NCBI GenBank assembly: GCA_012514855.1
Contig: JAAYZL010000198.1
Location: 1 to 10,655 of the forward strand
DNA: 10,655 nt
Reading direction: 5' to 3'
DNA from: Clostridiales bacterium
Lineage (GTDB): Bacteria; Bacillota_A; Clostridia; Christensenellales; Aristaeellaceae
The notes beneath the pieces were generated by a model. That model saw nothing but the letters and a program-made list of their open reading frames with translations, had not been told where the DNA came from and ran no database searches. Below are positions 1-6,101 of this stretch, piece after piece; within the stretch, counting starts at the first letter, position 1; the number at the start of each line of letters is the position of its first letter. The translations under genes and the position numbers were made by a program.

Positions 1-575
1 ACGCGCGCCGCTACGCGCACGAGTTCTCCGGCGGCCAGCGCCAGCGCATCGGCATCGCGCGCGCGCTCGCGGTCAACCCGAAGTTCATCGTCTGCGACGA
101 GCCGGTCTCGGCGCTGGACGTGTCGATTCAGGCGCAGATCATCAACACCTTCGAGGAACTGCAGCAGAAGCTCGGCATCGCGTACCTGTTCATCGCGCAC
201 GACCTGCTCGTCGTCCACCACATGAGCCGCCGGATCGCGGTCATGTACCTCGGCCGCATCGTCGAGACCGCCGAATCGGACGAGCTGAACGACCGGCCGC
301 TGCACCCGTACACGCAGTCGCTGCTGTCCGCGATCCCGGTTCCGGACCCGAAGGCCGCGCGCAGCCGGCGCCGGATTCCGCTCGAGGGAGATGTGCCGAG
401 CCCGCTCAACATGCCCAGCGGCTGCTCGTTCCGCCTGCGCTGCCGCTACGCGACCGAGCGGTGCAAGCAGGAGCGCCCGGAGCTCGTGGAGTACGCGAGC
501 GGCCACTTCGCCGCCTGCTGGAATGTCGCGGAGATTGCGAGTACAAACGCACGGAAAAGGGTATCTATGCCGTGA
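1..575 (+). CDS. oppF: Oligopeptide ABC transporter ATP-binding protein, OppF type (5' truncated by window edge)
   Basis: Cytoplasmic ATPase subunit that powers peptide import through an Opp/Dpp-type ABC transporter. The reading frame is already open at base 3, so the start and Walker A lie upstream; 190 residues are visible. The ABC signature SGGQRQR is at about 27-47, Walker B (FIVCDEP) at 84-104, the D-loop SALD just after, and the H-loop histidine at 198-200 (IAHD). The C-terminal extension has the [17 protein letters not shown] motif of the oligo_HPY domain, then the spaced cysteines ([11 protein letters not shown]) typical of OppD/OppF/DppD/DppF tails. The SIQAQIIN and AIPVPDP wording fits OppF rather than OppD. 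The last dozen residues are unremarkable. The stop is 48 bases before the OppA-like gene with no terminator seen between, so the two are probably cotranscribed; permease genes are expected upstream. DppF is the main alternative name. Confidence 0.93.
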   Translation, partial: ARRYAHEFSGGQRQRIGIARALAVNPKFIVCDEPVSALDVSIQAQIINTFEELQQKLGIAYLFIAHDLLVVHHMSRRIAVMYLGRIVETAESDELNDRPLHPYTQSLLSAIPVPDPKAARSRRRIPLEGDVPSPLNMPSGCSFRLRCRYATERCKQERPELVEYASGHFAACWNVAEIASTNARKRVSMP

Positions 576-623
576 TGGACTCACCGGCTAGGATATAGAA
601 AAATCGACAGGGGGGGTTAGATC

Positions 624-2537
624 ATGAAGAAATGGAACGTTCTGGTGGCCATTATCGCAATCGTTGCGATCGTGTGCGCCGCGGTGTTCGCCGTTCAGAA
701 GGGCGACCTGCAGAAGCAAGTGAACGACTTGAACGTGAAGGTCGAATCTCTGACGACCGAGCTGACCGACGCCAAGGCCGCCGCGCAGGCCGCGGAAGAG
801 GCCGCCGCGCAAGCCGCGGAAGAGGCCGCGAGGATTGCGGAAGAGGCGGCCGCGGCGGAGGCCGCCGCGCAGGCCGCAGCGGAAGCCGCCGCGGCGGAGG
901 CCGCCGCGAAGGTCGCGGTGAGCCCCGAGCCCGACTGGACGGAGTACAACGCCCTGATCGCCCAGATCAAGGCCGAGACGGACTTCGCCCTCCGCGAGGA
1001 ACTGATGCACAAGGCCGAGGACATCCTGATGGGAACCGGCGCGCTCGTTCCGATCTTCTACTACAACGACCTGTACATGAAGAAGGACGGCATCGAGGGC
1101 TTCTACGCCAACCTGTACGGCACGAAGTTCTTCATGCACACGACCTTCGGCGACAAGGACACGCTGCGCATACAGCTCGCCAGCGAGCCGGACCGCCTCG
1201 ACCCGGCGCTGAACTCCTCCGTGGACGGCGCCTGCCTCGCGGCCAACAGCTTCGGCGGCCTGTACACCTACAACGCCGAGGGCCTGCTCTCGCCGCACTT
1301 TGCCGAGAGCTATGAGACCTCCGAGGACGGCCTGACCTGGACGTTCACGCTGCGCGCGGGCCTCAAGTGGTCCAACGGCGATCCGCTGACCGCCGCCGAC
1401 TTCGTCTACTCCTGGAACCGCGCGGTCAATCCGGAGACGGCCGCGGACTACGCCTACATGCTCGGCGGCATCGCCGCGAACGAGGACGGCACGCTGAAGG
1501 TCTCCGCCTCCGAGGACGGCCTGAAGCTGACGGTCGAGCTGGCCGCGCCCTGCGCGTACTTCCTCGATCTCGCCGCGTTCCCGACGTTCTACCCGGTCCA
1601 CCAGGCGACGGTCGAGGCCGCGCCGGGCTTCAAGGACGCCGACGGCAAGGTGCTCGACGCGGGCGCCTGGGCCACCGACGCGGGCTTCGTCTCCTGCGGC
1701 GCGTACGTGCTCCAGGAGTGGAAGCACAACGAGAGCATGGTCTACGTCAAGAACCCGAACTACTTTGACGCCGAGAACGTGACGATGGATCGGCTGGAGT
1801 TCATGCTCTCCGCCGACGACGCCGTCATCTACGCCGCCTACAACGCCGGCAACCTCGACTTCATCGACACCGTCCCGACCGACGCGATCAAGACGCTGCT
1901 CGAGGAGCAGAACCCCGAGTTCTATATCGTCAACCAGCTGGGCACCTACTATATGATCTTCAACGTCAAGAGCCCGCTGTTTGCGGGACTGAACGTCGAG
2001 CAGGCCGCGAACGTCCGCAAGGCCATCGGCCTGCTGCTCGACCGCCAGTACATCGTCGACACGGTCGCGCAGGCCGGCCAGCAGCTCGCCAGCTCCTTCA
2101 TCCCGGCGGGCATGCTCGACGGCAACGGCGGCGTGTTCAAGGTCAACGACGAGAAGTACACCTACCCCGTGCCGGAGACCGAGGGCTACTACGCGCTGGA
2201 GCCGGACGTCGAGGGCGCGATCGCGCTGCTCGAGACCGCGGGCTACAAGTTCGAGAACGGCATGCTCTCCGCGGAGACCCCGCTGTCGTTCGAGTACCTG
2301 ACGAACCCGACCTCGCTCCACGAGGGTGTCGCGCAGTGCATGCAGCAGGACCTCGCCGCCGTCGGCATCGAGATGACCATCAAGACCTCCGAGTGGGACG
2401 TGTTCCTGAACGAGCGCAAGGACGGCCACTACGACGTCGCGCGCAACGGCTGGATCGCGGACTTCAACGACCCGATCAACATGCTGGAGATGTGGACCAC
2501 GGATTCCGGCAACAACGACGCGCAGTTCGGCCGCTAA
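624..2537 (+). CDS. OppA-like peptide-binding protein with circularly permuted SBP_bac_5 domain on a membrane-anchored helical stalk
   Basis: Extracytoplasmic peptide-binding partner of the upstream transporter, 637 residues, start set by the purine run AGGGGGGG at 609-616. Residues 5-24 are a hydrophobic anchor. C18 is preceded by AIV, which is not a lipobox, so I expect an uncleaved anchor. Residues 28-50 show a/d heptads (L29, V33, L36, V40, L43, L47); about 51-98 is an almost pure Ala/Glu helix. Residues 104-175 (YNALIAQIK, REELMHKAEDILM, LVPIFYYNDLYMKK) match what is normally the C-terminal end of OppA proteins. Residues 178-637 then begin at the normal N-terminus (TLRIQLASEPDRLDP, WTFTLRAGLKWSNG, DFVYSWNRAV) and end at DVARNGWIADFNDP...NNDAQFGR, exactly where the moved segment would follow. 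Family assignment is firm. The permutation is inferred from comparison with E. coli OppA as I remember it. A hairpin terminator follows the stop. Confidence 0.93.
   Translation: MKKWNVLVAIIAIVAIVCAAVFAVQKGDLQKQVNDLNVKVESLTTELTDAKAAAQAAEEAAAQAAEEAARIAEEAAAAEAAAQAAAEAAAAEAAAKVAVSPEPDWTEYNALIAQIKAETDFALREELMHKAEDILMGTGALVPIFYYNDLYMKKDGIEGFYANLYGTKFFMHTTFGDKDTLRIQLASEPDRLDPALNSSVDGACLAANSFGGLYTYNAEGLLSPHFAESYETSEDGLTWTFTLRAGLKWSNGDPLTAADFVYSWNRAVNPETAADYAYMLGGIAANEDGTLKVSASEDGLKLTVELAAPCAYFLDLAAFPTFYPVHQATVEAAPGFKDADGKVLDAGAWATDAGFVSCGAYVLQEWKHNESMVYVKNPNYFDAENVTMDRLEFMLSADDAVIYAAYNAGNLDFIDTVPTDAIKTLLEEQNPEFYIVNQLGTYYMIFNVKSPLFAGLNVEQAANVRKAIGLLLDRQYIVDTVAQAGQQLASSFIPAGMLDGNGGVFKVNDEKYTYPVPETEGYYALEPDVEGAIALLETAGYKFENGMLSAETPLSFEYLTNPTSLHEGVAQCMQQDLAAVGIEMTIKTSEWDVFLNERKDGHYDVARNGWIADFNDPINMLEMWTTDSGNNDAQFGR
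705..917 (+). repeat. Coiled-coil and low-complexity Ala/Glu stalk region of the OppA-like gene
   Basis: Encodes residues 28-98 of the OppA-like protein. The first part has regular hydrophobic heptads. The second is built from near-repeats of GCGGAAGAGGCCGCC and GCGGAGGCCGCCGCG, giving EEAAAQAA, EEAARIAEEAAA and AEAAAQAAAEAAA blocks. Two copies of a GCGGCGGAGGCCGCCGCG unit lie in the 3' half. Such DNA can change length by slippage, so stalk length may vary between strains. The protein is predicted to be a continuous, rigid alpha helix. Confidence 0.8.
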
Positions 2538-2557
2538 GCCGGTCGGCGCACTCCCTG

Positions 2558-2590
2558 CCCCGAGGCGAAAGCCTCGGGGTTCGTCATTTG
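2558..2590 (+). terminator. Rho-independent terminator after the OppA-like gene
   Basis: A perfect 9-bp stem (CCCCGAGGC/GCCTCGGGG) closed by a GAAA tetraloop starts 20 bases after the stop. The following tract TTCGTCATTT is only partly T-rich. It marks the end of the peptide-transport operon. Confidence 0.8.
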
Positions 2591-2623
2591 AGCGGCTTTA
2601 ACGAGGTTTTTGGACGGCGCCTG

Positions 2624-2652
2624 TTGCATGAAGCGCGGGAATCGGCTACAAT
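2624..2652 (+). promoter_or_regulatory. Sigma-70-type promoter for the ABC exporter pair
   Basis: TTGCAT at 2624-2629 and TACAAT at 2647-2652 are separated by exactly 17 bases. It lies between the terminator of the peptide operon and the Shine-Dalgarno site (AGGGGGG, 2661-2667) of the exporter ATPase. Confidence 0.7.
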
Positions 2653-2675
2653 ATGCGGCGAGGGGGGAATGCCCA

Positions 2676-3386
2676 ATGCTCGACATACGGAATTTTTCAA
2701 AGACCTACAGGGGCGGGAAGCGCGCGGTCAGCGGCCTGACGCTCGCGGTGGAGCCGGGTTCCATCGTCGGATTCATCGGCCACAACGGCGCCGGCAAGAC
2801 CACGACGATCCGCGCGATCGCGGGCGTGCTGGACTTCGAGGAGGGGGACATACTCGTCGGCGGGCACTCGATCAAGCGCGAGCCGATCGCCTGCAAGAGG
2901 ATGCTCGCCTACGTGCCGGACAACCCGGACCTGTACGAGTACCTGACCGGCATACAGTACCTGAACTTCATCGCCGACGTGTTCGAGCTGCCGGCCGGCG
3001 ACCGGCGGGAGCGCACGCGCGAGTACGCGGAGCTGTTCTCGCTGACGGGCAATCTGGGCGACTCGATCGGCTCGTATTCGCACGGCATGAAGCAGAAATT
3101 GACGCTGATCGGCGCGCTCATCCGCGACCCGAAGCTGCTCGTGCTCGACGAGCCGTTCGTCGGGCTCGACCCGGTCGCCGCGCACGTGTTCAAGGAGCTG
3201 CTGCGCAAAATCTGCGCGCGCGGCGGCGCGGTGTTCTTCTCGACGCACGTATTGGACGTCGCCGAAAAGCTGTGCGACAGGGTTGCGATCATCAGGGACG
3301 GCAGGCTCGCCGCGTTCGGGGACACCGACAAGGTGCGCGGCGACGGCTCGCTCGAGGAGCTGTTTTTGGAGTTGATCGAGCGATGA
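2676..3386 (+). CDS. ABC-2-type exporter, ATP-binding subunit
   Basis: Cytoplasmic ATPase of 236 residues, a normal length for a stand-alone nucleotide-binding subunit of an ABC-2-type exporter. Walker A GHNGAGKT is at residues 35-42, the signature is SYSHGMKQK (133-141), Walker B with catalytic glutamate LLVLDEP is at 154-160, the D-loop GLDP follows, and the H-loop is STH with H191. The signature departs from LSGGQ but SxGMKQ forms are usual in this exporter branch. I chose the ATG at 2676 because AGGGGGG lies 8 bases upstream; the earlier in-frame ATG at 2610 lies upstream of the -35 of the proposed promoter. The last codon overlaps the start of the permease gene (ATGA, 3383-3386), so the two are translationally coupled. 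The substrate cannot be read from the sequence; lipids, peptides and antimicrobials are all possible. Confidence 0.93.
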   Translation: MLDIRNFSKTYRGGKRAVSGLTLAVEPGSIVGFIGHNGAGKTTTIRAIAGVLDFEEGDILVGGHSIKREPIACKRMLAYVPDNPDLYEYLTGIQYLNFIADVFELPAGDRRERTREYAELFSLTGNLGDSIGSYSHGMKQKLTLIGALIRDPKLLVLDEPFVGLDPVAAHVFKELLRKICARGGAVFFSTHVLDVAEKLCDRVAIIRDGRLAAFGDTDKVRGDGSLEELFLELIER

Positions 3387-4990
3387 GAAAGCTGCTTCCG
3401 CTGCTCCGGCTCAACCGGCTCGAGCTTTTCGGCGTCAACAGGTTCCTGAACGACCCGAAGCGCCGCAGGCGGGCGCGGCTGCTCGTGCCGCTGATGGTGC
3501 TGGGCGTGCTCGGGATACTCGGCGTCGTCGGCACTTACTGCTTCGGCATCTGCTACGGCCTCAACTGGATGGGCGCGCTCGACGTGTTCCCGGTGATGAT
3601 GGCGGCGGTCTCGTCGGTGACGGTGTTGATGACGACGGTCTTCAAGGCGTCGGACGCGCTGTTTCAGTCGCGCGACTTCGACCTGGTCCTGTCGCTGCCG
3701 ATCCCCGCGCGCACGGTCGCCGCGGCGCGCATGCTGAAGCTCTACTCGATCGAGCTCGCGTTCGCGCTGATCGTGCTCGTGCCCGCGGGCGGGGTCTACG
3801 CGTGGTTCGCGAGGCCGGGCGCCGTGTTCTACGCGTCGTATCTGCTGACCGCGCTCGCGATCCCGGTGATCCCGATGGTCGTCGCCTCGTTGATCGGCGT
3901 GCTGACGGCGTTCGCCGGCGCGTCTCTGCGCCGCGTGCGCTACGCGGGGCTGATCCTCTCGTTCCTCGTGATGCTCGGGTTCGTCGGCGGCTCGTTTTAC
4001 CTGGGCTCCGCGCCGGGCTCGGACGTCGAGGTGCTCGTGAACATCGCGCGCGCGCTGAGCTCGATGTTCGCGAGGGTCTATCCGCTGTCCGGCATCTACG
4101 CGGCCGCCGTGGTCGGCGGCGACATTTCGCAGCTTCTGCTGTTCCTGGGGCTCGCGCTCGCGGCGTTTCTTATGGCGACGGCGCTGTTCGGGGCGGTGTT
4201 CGTCCGGCTCAACTCGTTCATCAACGCGAGGCGGGCGCGCGGCACGTTCGTGCTGGGCGAGCAGCGCGGCCGGAGCGTCCGGCGCGCGCTCGTCGCGCGC
4301 GAGTGGCGGCGCTACCTCGCGAGCAACATCTACGTTTTGAACACCGCGTTCGGGCTCTTGCTGTCGATCGTCGGCGTCGTCGCGCTGATCGCCTTCGTGC
4401 CGCGCGACATGCTCGCGACCGTGCTTGAGACCGCCGGGCTCGAGGGCCCGATGTTCGCGCTCCTGCCGTTCGTGCTCGCATGGATGGTCGCGCTCGCGCC
4501 GACGACCGGAAGCTCGGTCTCGCTGGAGGGCAAGAGCCTCTGGATCATCCGCGGCATGCCGATCCCCGCCCGCTGGTGGCTGATGGCGAAGCTGAAGCTC
4601 AATCTGCAGATGGTGCTGCCGGTCGCGCTGATCGACGCCGTGGCGCTGATCCTCGCGCTCGAAATCCGGGGCCCGGCGCTCGTCGCGATGCTCTTTCTCC
4701 CGGCGCTGATGGGCACGTTCTCGGCGCTGTTCGGGCTCGTCGTCAACTGCAAAATCCACCGCTTCGACTGGACGAGCGAGACGAAGGTCGTCAAGCAGAG
4801 CTGGGGCGCGTCGCTGCCCGTGTTCGTGGTGATGGGGCTCGTGTTCGGCGGCGGCTACCTGACCGCCCGCATCGGCGCGATGGATCACATGCTCGTGCCG
4901 CTGCTGTTCGCAGGCGCGCTGGCCGTCGCGAGCGCGACGATGTGGATATTGGTCCGCGTGAAGGCGGAGAAGTGGGCGGAAGGGATGTAG
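3383..4990 (+). CDS. ABC-2-type exporter, permease subunit
   Basis: Integral membrane protein of 535 residues with about 12 hydrophobic segments (for example 33-60, 68-87, 121-141, 151-178, 188-208, 249-276, 318-339, 355-372, 410-427, 431-456, 476-493, 503-524). It forms the transmembrane channel for the ATPase it overlaps. The two halves carry related cytoplasmic motifs: SRDFDLVLSLPIPAR at 96-110 and LEGKSLWIIRGMPIPAR at 381-397, each followed by a basic stretch before the next membrane segment. The second is characteristic of the large putative ABC exporter permeases of Bacillota. The start is fixed by the ATGA overlap with the ATPase; the reading frame is open much further upstream on this strand, but that part is out of frame with the ATPase and OppA-like genes and is not coding. 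A bidirectional terminator follows 22 bases after the stop. Confidence 0.9.
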   Translation: MRKLLPLLRLNRLELFGVNRFLNDPKRRRRARLLVPLMVLGVLGILGVVGTYCFGICYGLNWMGALDVFPVMMAAVSSVTVLMTTVFKASDALFQSRDFDLVLSLPIPARTVAAARMLKLYSIELAFALIVLVPAGGVYAWFARPGAVFYASYLLTALAIPVIPMVVASLIGVLTAFAGASLRRVRYAGLILSFLVMLGFVGGSFYLGSAPGSDVEVLVNIARALSSMFARVYPLSGIYAAAVVGGDISQLLLFLGLALAAFLMATALFGAVFVRLNSFINARRARGTFVLGEQRGRSVRRALVAREWRRYLASNIYVLNTAFGLLLSIVGVVALIAFVPRDMLATVLETAGLEGPMFALLPFVLAWMVALAPTTGSSVSLEGKSLWIIRGMPIPARWWLMAKLKLNLQMVLPVALIDAVALILALEIRGPALVAMLFLPALMGTFSALFGLVVNCKIHRFDWTSETKVVKQSWGASLPVFVVMGLVFGGGYLTARIGAMDHMLVPLLFAGALAVASATMWILVRVKAEKWAEGM

Positions 4991-5012
4991 GGAAGGGGAT
5001 TTTCGAACAGGC

Positions 5013-5043
5013 AAAAACCCGCGCGAAATTGCGCGGGTTTTTT
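5013..5043. terminator. Bidirectional terminator shared by the exporter operon and tRNA-Ala
   Basis: AAAAACCCGCGC (5013-5024) and GCGCGGGTTTTT (5031-5042) form a 12-bp inverted repeat around a 6-base loop. With A-runs on the left and T-runs on the right it works as hairpin plus U-tract in both directions: for the plus-strand permease and the minus-strand tRNA. Its last base is the first base of the complement of the tRNA CCA end. Confidence 0.9.
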
Positions 5044-5119
5044 GGTGGAGCATATCGGATTCGAACCGATGATCTCTACAATGCCATTGTAGCGCGATAG
5101 CCAACTTCGCTAATGCCCC
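5043..5119 (-). tRNA. tRNA-Ala, anticodon GGC, with encoded CCA
   Basis: Read on the minus strand, a complete cloverleaf of 74 bases plus CCA. The acceptor stem is GGGGCAT/ATGCTCC and includes the G3-U70 pair that identifies alanine tRNAs. The D-stem is GCGA/TCGC with GG in the loop, the anticodon stem CTACA/TGTAG encloses ATGGCAT (anticodon GGC, plus-strand 5083-5085), the variable loop has five bases, and the T-arm is ATCGG-TTCGAAT-CCGAT. The discriminator is A, followed by genomically encoded CCA at 5043-5045. Confidence 0.97.
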
Positions 5120-5140
5120 ATGCTCTTGCGAACACTCGGC

Positions 5141-5169
5141 ATTATAGCAGAAACGCGGCGCTTTGTAAA
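5141..5169 (-). promoter_or_regulatory. Promoter of tRNA-Ala
   Basis: On the minus strand TTTACA (5164-5169) and the consensus TATAAT (5141-5146) are 17 bases apart. Transcription would start about 15 bases before the mature tRNA 5' end at 5119. It is a strong, near-consensus promoter, so the tRNA need not depend on the upstream redox operon. Confidence 0.85.
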
Positions 5170-5209
5170 GGTTTTTCAGGAATTTTTAACGTGCAAAATA
5201 CGGGAGAGA

Positions 5210-5229
5210 GCCCCGCCGGGCGACGGGGC
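5210..5229 (-). terminator. Possible terminator hairpin after the rhodanese gene
   Basis: GCCCCG/CGGGGC, six base pairs around an 8-base loop, starts 11 bases beyond the rhodanese stop in the minus direction. The sequence after it (CTCTCCCGTATTTT) is pyrimidine-rich but has no clean T-run, so termination may be partial or protein-dependent. Confidence 0.4.
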
Positions 5230-5240
5230 CATGCCGGATA

Positions 5241-5666
5241 TCACGGCTCCTTTACGACCTCGTACGGCCAGCTTCCGATGCCGCCGAAATCGTACACGCC
5301 GGCGTAGCCCATTTTGACGAGCTTCTCCGCCGCCTGTCGGCTGCGGTTTCCGGAGCGGCAGTAGACGAGGATCTCGGCGTTCAAATCCGGGAGCTGCTCG
5401 GGCATCGAGTTTCCGATGGTCTCGTTGGGAAGCAGCACCGCGCCGGGGATGTGGCCCGCGTCGAATTCCTCCTTCGTCCGCACGTCGAGGATCACGACCT
5501 GGCGCCCGCTGTCGATGCGCTCCTTCGCCTCCTCGGGCGTGATGCGATGGTATTCGGGGGTGGACGGGCTGCCTTCCTCCGCGGGTTTTGCCGCATCGCG
5601 CACCGCGCAGCCGCCGGCAAACAGGCACATCAATAGCGCGAGCACCCAGGAAATTGCCTTGATCAT
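5241..5666 (-). CDS. Rhodanese-like lipoprotein (sulfurtransferase domain)
   Basis: Predicted exported, lipid-anchored single-domain rhodanese of 141 residues. Residues 4-17 are hydrophobic, followed by LFAGGC with C20 as the likely lipidated cysteine; A rather than L at -3 makes the lipobox slightly imperfect. A short linker leads to the rhodanese fold: ITPEEAKERI (42-51), the VVILDVRTKEEFDAGHIPGA motif (57-76) and the active-site loop CRSGNRS with catalytic C103, then GYAGVYDFGGI. Rhodaneses carry sulfane sulfur as a cysteine persulfide; the physiological donor and acceptor here are unknown. The start has GAGAGGAG a few bases upstream and lies 15 bases after the msrB stop, so it is the last gene of the minus-strand operon. 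Outside-facing sulfur or thiol exchange is inferred from the lipobox and not shown. Confidence 0.9.
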   Translation of the reverse strand: MIKAISWVLALLMCLFAGGCAVRDAAKPAEEGSPSTPEYHRITPEEAKERIDSGRQVVILDVRTKEEFDAGHIPGAVLLPNETIGNSMPEQLPDLNAEILVYCRSGNRSRQAAEKLVKMGYAGVYDFGGIGSWPYEVVKEP

Positions 5667-5681
5667 GGGGTTTCTCCTCTC

Positions 5682-6098
5682 TCAATCGAACAGGCACCGC
5701 AGTTCGCCGTAGCCCTGTTCTTCCATGCTGTCGTAGGGGATGAAGCGCAAGGACGCGCTGTTGATGCAGTACCTCGTGCCGCTCGGGGACTCCGGATCGC
5801 GCGCGAACGCGTGGCCGAGGTGCGAATTCCCCGCGCGGCTTCGGATCTCGGTGCGCCGCATGCCGAAGCCGCAATCCGCGTGCTCGACGACGGCGGCGTC
5901 CTCGATCGGCGCGGAAAACGCAGGCCAGCCGCAGGAGCTCTCGAACTTCTCCATCGACGTGAACAGCGGCTCTCCGGAGACGATGTCGACGTACAGGCCC
6001 TTCTCGAACGAATTCCAATACTCGTTCGCAAACGGCGGCTCCGTCGCGCTCTGCTGCGTGACGCGGTACTGCAAATCGGTCAGGTGTTCTTTGTCCAT
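5682..6098 (-). CDS. msrB: Peptide-methionine (R)-S-oxide reductase MsrB
   Basis: Reduces the R epimer of protein-bound methionine sulfoxide back to methionine. 138 residues, a normal length for a single-domain MsrB. Diagnostic motifs are FESSCGWPAFSAPI (52-65), RRTEIRSRAGNSHLGHAF (81-98) and the catalytic block RYCINSASLRFIP (109-121). C111 is the catalytic cysteine by family analogy, and C56, next to GWPAF, fits the resolving cysteine. The paired CxxC zinc ligands of many MsrBs are absent, so this is the zinc-free type. No signal peptide is seen, so it is cytoplasmic. The start is supported by GGGAGG 7 bases upstream, located inside the 3' end of the reductase-like gene, which stops only 3 bases before. 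Recycling of the Msr disulfide normally needs thioredoxin, which fits the dithiol flavoprotein encoded just upstream. Confidence 0.97.
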   Translation of the reverse strand: MDKEHLTDLQYRVTQQSATEPPFANEYWNSFEKGLYVDIVSGEPLFTSMEKFESSCGWPAFSAPIEDAAVVEHADCGFGMRRTEIRSRAGNSHLGHAFARDPESPSGTRYCINSASLRFIPYDSMEEQGYGELRCLFD

Positions 6099-6101
6099 CG
6101 G

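Noticed and set aside
933..1151. The N-terminal OppA tail-like segment as a mere leftover of a deleted tandem oppA copy
   Set aside because: A leftover would normally be followed by a complete OppA domain, but the C-terminal copy of this segment is missing and the gene ends cleanly in TAA plus a terminator. A tandem copy remains the likely route by which the permutation arose.
588..2429. Long antisense open frame opposite the OppA-like gene, and similar long frames opposite 2909-5104 and 7218-9884
   Set aside because: Products are low-complexity (R, H, D, E, V-rich) with no recognisable domain. Such frames arise because GC-rich third positions remove stop codons on the opposite strand; the sense frames carry clear families.
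2336..3382. Upstream in-frame extension of the permease reading frame
   Set aside because: It overlaps the end of the OppA-like gene and the whole exporter ATPase out of frame, crosses the terminator at 2558, and encodes basic low-complexity sequence. The permease start at 3383 is set by the ATGA overlap.
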